Positions 32,222-37,266 of a stretch of DNA of 37,266 nucleotides are shown piece after piece. Each line of letters begins with the position of its first letter. The first letter of the stretch is position 1. The position numbers and the translations under genes were made by a program. Source of the stretch: Candidatus Limivivens merdigallinarum (GTDB taxonomy: Bacteria > Bacillota > Clostridia > Lachnospirales > Lachnospiraceae). The stretch is from NCBI GenBank assembly GCA_018713105.1, contig DVFT01000099.1:1-37266 (forward strand). The letters are read 5' to 3'. Under the pieces are notes generated by a model, which saw nothing but the letters and a program-made list of their open reading frames with translations, was not told the DNA's origin and made no database searches.

Positions 32222-32245
32222 GCTGTCATTTTCATCTGCTATCAT
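32214..32245 (+). promoter_or_regulatory. ABC transporter promoter with direct-repeat operator (copy 2)
   Basis: GTCAC (32214-32218), six bases, GTCAT (32225-32229), then TGCTATCAT, an extended -10 whose TATCAT is 32240-32245. The distance from the second repeat to the -10 (15 bases) equals copy 1. The first repeat lies in the last codons of the kinase gene. Confidence 0.55.
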
Positions 32246-32295
32246 GGAATCAGGAAATACAAACGAAGATTTGGATAGCAGGAAAGGAGAACAAC

Positions 32296-32976
32296 ATGGA
32301 GCTTTTAAGATGTGAAGGTGTGAGGAAGGTATACGGCTCCGGGAACAGCCAGACGGCAGCACTGAATGGAATCGACCTCACGGTGGAAAAAGGGGAATTC
32401 ACAGCCATAGTGGGCGCGTCCGGTTCGGGAAAGTCCACACTGCTGCATATCCTTGGCGGTGTGGACAAGCCTACGGAGGGGAAGGTCTGGGTGGATGGGA
32501 CGGAACTTCGAAAATTGAACAGGACGGAGGCTGCAATTTTTCGGAGAAGGAAGGTGGGTTTGGTCTATCAATTCTATAATCTGATCCCAACCCTTACCGT
32601 GAAAAAAAATATCCTCATTCCCCTGGCGCTTGACCGAAAGAAACCAAATCAGGAGTATTTTGACACAATCGTCGCCGCACTGGGGCTTTCCGATAAGCTG
32701 GAGGCTCTGCCCAGCCAGCTTTCCGGAGGAGAGCAGCAGCGGGCTGCCATTGCCCGTTCGCTGGTCTACCGTCCGGCGCTTCTTTTGGCAGATGAACCCA
32801 CCGGAAACCTGGACCAGAAGAATTCCAAGGAAGTTGTGGATATGCTGAAGCTGTCCAACCGGAATCTGGGACAGACGATCCTTTTGATCACCCATGATGA
32901 ACGGGTAGCGCTGGAGGCTGACCGCATCATCACTCTGGAGGACGGCAGGATCCTCTCTGATGATCGGAGGAGGTAG
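32296..32976 (+). CDS. ABC transporter ATP-binding protein (MacB/LolD type)
   Basis: A 226-residue ATPase with Walker A GASGSGKST (about residues 39-47), Q-loop in VYQFYNLIPTLT, signature LSGGEQQR, Walker B LLLADEPTGNLD and H-loop LITHDE. This is the subfamily that drives FtsX-type permeases. AAAGGAG precedes the ATG. Three bases separate it from the permease gene. Confidence 0.95.
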   Translation: MELLRCEGVRKVYGSGNSQTAALNGIDLTVEKGEFTAIVGASGSGKSTLLHILGGVDKPTEGKVWVDGTELRKLNRTEAAIFRRRKVGLVYQFYNLIPTLTVKKNILIPLALDRKKPNQEYFDTIVAALGLSDKLEALPSQLSGGEQQRAAIARSLVYRPALLLADEPTGNLDQKNSKEVVDMLKLSNRNLGQTILLITHDERVALEADRIITLEDGRILSDDRRR

Positions 32977-32979
32977 CCT

Positions 32980-35166
32980 ATGTGGAAAGACTATTCGTTC
33001 AGCTATATCAAAAACAACCGTTCCTCCAGCGTATCCGTCCTGATCGCCGCTTTTCTCGCAGCGCTTTTTTTGTCGCTGCTTTGCGGAAGCTTTTACAATC
33101 TTTGGAAGTATGAGGTTGAAAGGATTGAGATCGAGGAGGGAAACTGGCAGAGCCGGATTGAGGGAACCTTTGACCGAGACGACGTGGAAGCGCTTAAGGG
33201 CTTTGCCACGTTAAAGGATGTGACAGTGGAGGACGGCAGTATCTGGCTTCGTTTTGAACGTATGTGGGATGTCTTGGGGGACACGCCGAAGATCGCCAGG
33301 CTTTTGGGAGTCTCAGAGGAGAAGATTTCCTATCACTATGGGCTTTTGGCGATGTATCTGATCCGGGATGGCAGGGATACGGCGCAGAGGATGGTGTTTC
33401 CGGTAGTTCTTCTGGTCACGGTCCTGGCGGCGGTCTCGCTGATCGTGATGCTCCATTATCCCTTTGCGGTGTCCATGAATGCGAGGGTTCATCAGTTTGG
33501 CATCTTTTCCAGCATCGGAGCTACGCCGAAGCAGATCCGGGCTTGTCTGATGCAGGAGGCAGCCATATTGTGCACGCCGCCCATTCTGGCAGGAACCCTG
33601 CTGGGGATCCTGGGGAGCAGAGGGCTGGTGTGTTTGAGCAATCAGTTGGGAAGCGGCGTGCCGGGCAGGCATGAAGCAGTGTTTGGCTACCATCCCCTGA
33701 TATTGGCGCTGACCCTGCTGGCGATCGTCCTCACGGTCGGGATTTCCGCATGGATGCCAGCCAGAACCGTAAGCAGGCTTACGCCCTTGGAGGCGATCCG
33801 GGATATGGGCGAGCTGAAGCTGAAGCGGCGGAAACATTCTCCCATCCTTCGGAAGCTGTTCGGTGTGGAGGGAGAGCTTGCGGGAAATGCATGGAAAGCA
33901 CAGAAAAAGGCGCTGAGGCTGGCGTCGTTTTCCCTGACCATTTCCCTGATGGCGTTTATCCTGATGCTCTGCTTTTTTACCATGTCAGAGATCAGCACCA
34001 GGGAAACGTATTTTGAACGGTATCAGGATATCTGGGATCTCTACGTCACGGTCAAGGATACTGAGGTGGATTCCGTGGAGCAGCTATCAGAAATCCGAAG
34101 CCTTTCTGGTGTGGAGCGTGTCATTGGGTATCAGAAAGCGGCGGCGAAGAGCATGATCGGAGAGGAAGACCTAAGCGAAGAATTGAAAGCATTGGGCGGG
34201 CTTGAAGGCGCAGAGGAGAGCAGTGTCCAAAGGACGGAGGACGGCTATCTGATCAACGCTCCCATCCTGATCCTGGATGATGCGAGTTTTTTGGCCTACT
34301 GTGAGGAACAAGGAATCCCGGAAACGCTTGACGGAGCGGTGATCTTCAATCGGATCCGGGACGTGACCAATCCGGATTTCCGTCATCCCAGATATCTGCC
34401 TTACACAAAAGGAGAAAACGAGACCGCTCTGCTGAAATCGGCGGATGGAGAGAAGACGGTCCAACTCTCGGTCCTTGCCTATGCAGAAACCCTTCCGGCT
34501 CTTAGGGAAGAGTATGGGAACATCGACTATTATGAGATGGTGCATATTGTCCCGGCATCGTTGTGGCGGGAGATCAAGGGAGAGATCGGCGGTGCGGAGA
34601 AAGACAGCTATCTCTGCGTTCTGGGAGAAGGAACGGCGACGCTGGAGGGGCTTCAAGAACTTGGGACGGAGGTCGGGAACATTCTGGAAACGAGGTACAC
34701 GGTGGAAAGTGAGAACCGCATCCAGGAACAGCTGGACAATGACCGTCAGATCCAGGGGATGAAACTTATTTTTGGCGGCATCTGCGTATTGTTGGCAGTC
34801 ATCGGCATCGGCAATGTGTTTTCCAACACGCTGGGATTTGTACGTCAACGGAAAAGGGAGATTGCCAGGTATCTGTCGGTGGGAATGACGCCTGGGGAAA
34901 TCCGGAAGATGTTTGCCATTGAAGCTCTGATCATTGCGGGGCGCCCGATCTTGCTGTCCGCGGTTTTGACTGCTCTGGCAGTATGGGGGATGCTTCGGAT
35001 GAGTTATCTGGAGGCAGCGGTATTTTTTGCAGAAGCACCGGTTCTTCCGGCTGCGTTGTTCGTTTTGGCAATCCTGGCGTTTGTAGCGCTTGCCTATGGT
35101 CTTGGGTGGCGCAGTGTGCAGCGGTTCAATCTGGCTGAGGTTTTGCGGGATGATACGGTGATGTGA
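32980..35166 (+). CDS. FtsX-type ABC transporter permease
   Basis: A 728-residue permease that reads as two FtsX cassettes, each one span, an outside domain, then three spans. Spans lie near residues 16-38, 125-147, 180-205, 225-245 and 307-330, with three more after about 590. Outside domains are about 85 residues (first) and about 255 residues (second). ATG-typical FtsX motifs include MNARVHQFGIFSSIGATPKQI and RQRKREIARYLSVGMTPGEI. The layout differs from ten-span BceB, so it is closer to LolC/E- or Vex-like exporters. With the operator pair, it is the probable output of the two-component system. Confidence 0.9.
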   Translation: MWKDYSFSYIKNNRSSSVSVLIAAFLAALFLSLLCGSFYNLWKYEVERIEIEEGNWQSRIEGTFDRDDVEALKGFATLKDVTVEDGSIWLRFERMWDVLGDTPKIARLLGVSEEKISYHYGLLAMYLIRDGRDTAQRMVFPVVLLVTVLAAVSLIVMLHYPFAVSMNARVHQFGIFSSIGATPKQIRACLMQEAAILCTPPILAGTLLGILGSRGLVCLSNQLGSGVPGRHEAVFGYHPLILALTLLAIVLTVGISAWMPARTVSRLTPLEAIRDMGELKLKRRKHSPILRKLFGVEGELAGNAWKAQKKALRLASFSLTISLMAFILMLCFFTMSEISTRETYFERYQDIWDLYVTVKDTEVDSVEQLSEIRSLSGVERVIGYQKAAAKSMIGEEDLSEELKALGGLEGAEESSVQRTEDGYLINAPILILDDASFLAYCEEQGIPETLDGAVIFNRIRDVTNPDFRHPRYLPYTKGENETALLKSADGEKTVQLSVLAYAETLPALREEYGNIDYYEMVHIVPASLWREIKGEIGGAEKDSYLCVLGEGTATLEGLQELGTEVGNILETRYTVESENRIQEQLDNDRQIQGMKLIFGGICVLLAVIGIGNVFSNTLGFVRQRKREIARYLSVGMTPGEIRKMFAIEALIIAGRPILLSAVLTALAVWGMLRMSYLEAAVFFAEAPVLPAALFVLAILAFVALAYGLGWRSVQRFNLAEVLRDDTVM

Positions 35167-35196
35167 AGGTTTGTCCCAATATTGCCAGAAGGCAGT

Positions 35197-35258
35197 CCGG
35201 TGGAACTTATTCAAGTTTTTTGAAGTCTGAGAGTTCTGCCGGGCTGTTTTTCTTTTTT
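35197..35258 (+). terminator. terminator of the FtsX-type transporter operon
   Basis: An 11-bp stem with two G-U pairs (35197-35207 with 35232-35242) encloses a 24-base loop with a small inner hairpin. A T-rich run (35247-35258) follows. Confidence 0.6.
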
Positions 35259-35574
35259 GCTGTTTTGGGTTGGATGACATGGTAGGCAGATGGTTTTGTT
35301 GGATAGGAGTAATTTGTATGGGTACAATGCAGAAAAGGAGAATATAGACGGAAACAAATAGTTGGATACGATTCGAAAAAGCCCAGCAAACCAAAAAGAA
35401 TGATTAAAACCAGACAAGCAGTTCCCTTTAAGTAAGAGTCCCTGCTCAAGGAAACAGTCCGACATAAAATCAAGACTATGAAAAGCCTGGATTTTACGGG
35501 AACGTTTGCTTCTTAAGAGTAGGGAGCCGAAAACCGGCAAGGACCGCTTCGCAGATGCATACAGAGAAATCAGA
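35259..35574. other. 316-bp stretch without a recognisable gene
   Basis: Both strands were read. Minus-strand frames of 88 and 145 codons cross this stretch, but they lack good ribosome sites, have unbalanced composition and one runs into the hxlR-type gene in another frame. The plus strand is A/G-rich with many stops. It may be a decayed gene or untranslated spacer. Confidence 0.5.
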
Positions 35575-35928
35575 CTATTCGTTCTGAGAAAAAGGGACGA
35601 GATTGGAATTTTGTGCCTTGTACTCCGATCCCCAATCCCACATAGCATCCAGAATGGGTTTCAGGCTGCGTCCTAATTCTGTCAAGCTGTATTCTACACG
35701 GGGAGGAACCTCTGCATAGACCTTTCGGCTGACCAATCCTTTTTCCTCCATATCGCGAAGCTGGGCGGTCAGCACCTTCTGGGAGACATTCCCGATGGAT
35801 TTCTTCAATTCACCGAAGCGTTTGGTACCGGGCATCAGGTCACGAAGGATGAGAACCTTCCATTTATCACCGATCAGCATGAGTGTGGTTTCCACCGGGC
35901 AGGCGGGCAGTTCTTTCGCTGTCTGCAT
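35575..35928 (-). CDS. HxlR-family regulator with a single N-terminal Cys
   Basis: A 117-residue winged-helix regulator. The family core is CPVETTLMLIGDKWKVLILRDL, followed by RFGELKKSIGNVSQKVLTAQLR and the RVEYSLTELG wing. Its only cysteine, Cys10, is at the position used by YodB/HypR-like members to sense quinones, diamide or hypochlorite. ATG 35928 has AAAGGAGG 10 bases upstream; a TTG seven codons earlier overlaps that site. It is divergent from the sirtuin gene, a likely target. Confidence 0.92.
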   Translation of the reverse strand: MQTAKELPACPVETTLMLIGDKWKVLILRDLMPGTKRFGELKKSIGNVSQKVLTAQLRDMEEKGLVSRKVYAEVPPRVEYSLTELGRSLKPILDAMWDWGSEYKAQNSNLVPFSQNE

Positions 35929-35949
35929 GGCGCGTGCGCCTCCTTTCAA

Positions 35950-35969
35950 TAGTTTCCTTTTGGTAACTA
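35950..35969. promoter_or_regulatory. HxlR-type operator
   Basis: TAGTTTCC-TTTT-GGTAACTA is an inverted repeat with 7 of 8 bases matching per arm. It lies 3 bases upstream of the hxlR ribosome site and about 40 bp upstream of the -35 of the forward promoter. Form and position suit autoregulation. Confidence 0.5.
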
Positions 35970-35989
35970 CAGTACAAAAATGTGCCTGC

Positions 35990-36018
35990 TTTACGAATGA
36001 TGCTTACGGGACTATTAT
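35990..36018 (+). promoter_or_regulatory. forward promoter toward the sirtuin gene
   Basis: TTTACG (35990-35995), a 17-base spacer and TATTAT (36013-36018). The -10 overlaps, on the opposite strand, the -10 of the hxlR promoter, so the two promoters should exclude one another. Confidence 0.45.
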
Positions 36019-36042
36019 AAGGTTACAGGAGTAAGATTGCAA
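36014..36042 (-). promoter_or_regulatory. hxlR promoter
   Basis: On the minus strand TTGCAA (36037-36042), a 17-base spacer and a perfect TATAAT (36014-36019). It gives a leader of about 80 bases containing the predicted operator. Confidence 0.6.
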
Positions 36043-36046
36043 GCCC

Positions 36047-36082
36047 CAAACATCGCGGTGTTTGCCGGACGGATGCATCCGT
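36047..36082 (+). repeat. two inverted repeats in the sirtuin leader
   Basis: A 6-bp stem with a 6-base loop (36047-36064) is followed at once by a perfect 14-bp palindrome, ACGGATGCATCCGT (36069-36082). They lie in the 5' leader of the sirtuin gene. They could be an RNA structure or a protein site; no T tract follows, so they are not a terminator. Confidence 0.6.
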
Positions 36083-36148
36083 ATGTCTGCTTGGCTCGCT
36101 GCCCGCAGGAATAAAGAATAGAGAATAGGAGAAACGGAGGACTCAAAG

Positions 36149-37063
36149 ATGCTTGGATGGAGGATTCCTAAATTGGCGAATGAGCCAGGACAGATTGAAA
36201 AACTGAAAGAGGCGCTTGAAACTTCAGATGCCGTCCTTGTAGGAGCGGGAGCAGGGCTGTCTGCCTCCGCTGGCTTTTCCTACGCAGGAGAGCGTTTTGA
36301 ACGGTATTTCGGGGACTTTGCCGCAAGGTACCATTTTACAGATATGTATTCCGGCGGCTTTTATCCTTACGATACTTTGGAAGAGCACTGGGCATATTGG
36401 AGCAGATATATTTACATCAACCGTTATCTGGACGCACCCAAACCGGTGTACGAACAACTGTATGGGCTGGTCAAAGAAAAGGATTATTTCGTGCTGTCCA
36501 CGAATGTGGATCACTGCTTTCAGAAAGCAGGATTTGAGAAGCACCGTCTGTTTTATACCCAGGGGGACTACGGGCTGTTCCAGTGCAGCGAACCCTGCCA
36601 TCAGGCAACCTATGACAATGCCGATGTGATCCGAAGGATGGTTAAGGCTCAGGGGTATGAAATCTTAGAGAACGGAGAACTGGGGCTGCCCAAAGGAAGA
36701 GAGACGCTTAGGAGGATCCCTTCCGAACTGGTTCCCCATTGCCCGAAGTGCGGGAAGCCCATGAGCATGAACCTCAGGGCAGACAGTACCTTTGTGGAGG
36801 ACGAGGGATGGCACAGGGCTTCCGAGCGGTACAGTGACTTTCTGCGCAGGCACAGAAACGTCAAGGTTTTATTTCTCGAATTGGGAGTCGGTTTCAACAC
36901 CCCCGGTATCATCAAATATCCTTTCTGGCAGATGACATATCAGAATCCGGAGGCAACGTATGCGTGTATCAATTACGGGGATGCGGCGGCACCGAAAGAG
37001 ATTGCAGGAAGGTCAATCTGTATTAATGGGGATATTGGGGAGGTATTAAAAAAATTAAAATGA
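36149..37063 (+). CDS. class M (macrodomain-linked type) sirtuin, probable protein ADP-ribosyltransferase
   Basis: A 304-residue Sir2-fold protein. The NAD-binding GAGAGLSASAGF (residues 32-43) and the STNVDH motif (Asn119, Asp121) are present. In place of the catalytic 'HG' it has YTQGDYG with Gln138. A zinc site is formed by Cys146, Cys150 and CPKC (near 204-207). DMYSGGFYP and GLFQCSEPC match my recollection of SirTM, the sirtuin class that ADP-ribosylates lipoylated GcvH-L in staphylococci and streptococci. Such enzymes show little deacetylase activity. The usual macrodomain, GcvH-L and lipoate ligase genes are not seen in the window. ACGGAGG lies 8 bases upstream. Confidence 0.85.
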   Translation: MLGWRIPKLANEPGQIEKLKEALETSDAVLVGAGAGLSASAGFSYAGERFERYFGDFAARYHFTDMYSGGFYPYDTLEEHWAYWSRYIYINRYLDAPKPVYEQLYGLVKEKDYFVLSTNVDHCFQKAGFEKHRLFYTQGDYGLFQCSEPCHQATYDNADVIRRMVKAQGYEILENGELGLPKGRETLRRIPSELVPHCPKCGKPMSMNLRADSTFVEDEGWHRASERYSDFLRRHRNVKVLFLELGVGFNTPGIIKYPFWQMTYQNPEATYACINYGDAAAPKEIAGRSICINGDIGEVLKKLK

Positions 37064-37266
37064 AAATCAGCAGATTCATTGGCTATTCGTTGCCGGGATA
37101 CATTTTATGTCGGTTGCTAAGGTATCAATCGTGTCACAATCGGCTCAGGTGTTTATGCAGGCAGTATGGGGAAATAAAATAATAGCATGCTTTGTCTTGC
37201 TATGATGTATGAAGAAGTCTTTTTTGGGAACTCTTTACGAAAAGGGGCAAGTTCATTGCTTTTTTG
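37064..37266. other. 203-bp end region without a recognisable gene
   Basis: No good start and ribosome site were found. A short frame at 37121-37177 reads GINRVTIGSGVYAGSMGK then stop, vaguely like a hexapeptide-repeat acyltransferase end. An imperfect inverted repeat (ATAGCA with TGCTAT) lies near 37182-37203. Evidence is too thin to call a pseudogene. Confidence 0.4.

Noticed and set aside
34171-35394. A 407-codon open frame on the minus strand
   Set aside because: It is antisense to the FtsX-type permease and its terminator. Its composition is unbalanced and there is no family match.
37121-37177. An 18-codon fragment resembling a hexapeptide acyltransferase end (GINRVTIGSGVYAG)
   Set aside because: It is too short, has no extended similarity upstream and sits at the window edge.
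1-37266. tRNA, rRNA, CRISPR arrays, transposases, phage genes and riboswitches
   Set aside because: No cloverleaf, repeat-spacer array, transposase motif or known riboswitch core was found when reading both strands by eye. The tandem repeats at 20718-20807 are coding and lack spacers.

Overview
This window looks like chromosome from a spore-forming, anaerobic Firmicute, most likely Lachnospiraceae (Clostridia). It carries the forespore operons spoIIAA-spoIIAB-sigF and spoVAA-AE. Most starts have a strong AGGAGG-type ribosome site, genes are tightly packed with many 4-base ATGA/GTGA overlaps, and base composition is near 50% GC. There are no tRNAs, rRNAs, CRISPR arrays or insertion sequences. 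It reads as ordinary chromosome with a few unusual genes rather than a mobile island.

Layout. 1-530: 5' part of a heavy-metal P-type ATPase gene (minus strand) with an ArsR-type operator over its promoter. 657-4271: an ABC-class ATPase of COG3044 type, greA, a DUF6483-like protein and an AllA-fold protein. 4530-12512: a trehalose locus, with treR divergent from treP and treA and three near-identical operators between them. The treA message continues through an Fe-S aldo/keto reductase, an RlmI-like methyltransferase and a PflX-like radical SAM protein, each joined by a 4-base overlap. 12629-15051: the general PTS genes ptsI, crr and ptsH. Their products feed phosphate to the trehalose permease; a TreR-like half-conserved site precedes ptsI. 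15185-17602: an amino-acid ABC importer whose binding protein has its two halves in reversed order. 17741-20909: folC, a 49-residue protein and a membrane TPR protein. 21028-22559: spoIIA operon. 22630-25734: a 52-residue membrane protein and spoVAA-AE. 25743-29254: a heterodimeric ABC exporter (minus strand), divergent from a LysR regulator. 30378-35166: an OmpR-type two-component system and an FtsX-type ABC transporter, both preceded by the same direct-repeat operator. 35575-37063: a single-cysteine HxlR regulator divergent from a macrodomain-type (class M) sirtuin.

The strongest unusual signals are: (1) the binding protein at 15185-16045, which appears to be a natural circular permutation of the SBP_bac_3 fold and also lacks a lipobox; (2) the class M sirtuin with Gln in place of the catalytic His, apparently without its usual macrodomain/GcvH-L partners nearby, next to a likely redox-sensing HxlR regulator; (3) a shared GTCAY-N6-GTCAT operator with fixed spacing to an extended -10 in front of both the response regulator and the FtsX-type transporter; (4) an HPr that has Arg at the position of the regulatory Ser46.

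All functions are assigned by reading translated sequence and recalled family motifs. No database search was run. Starts were chosen by ribosome-site spacing and gene overlap.
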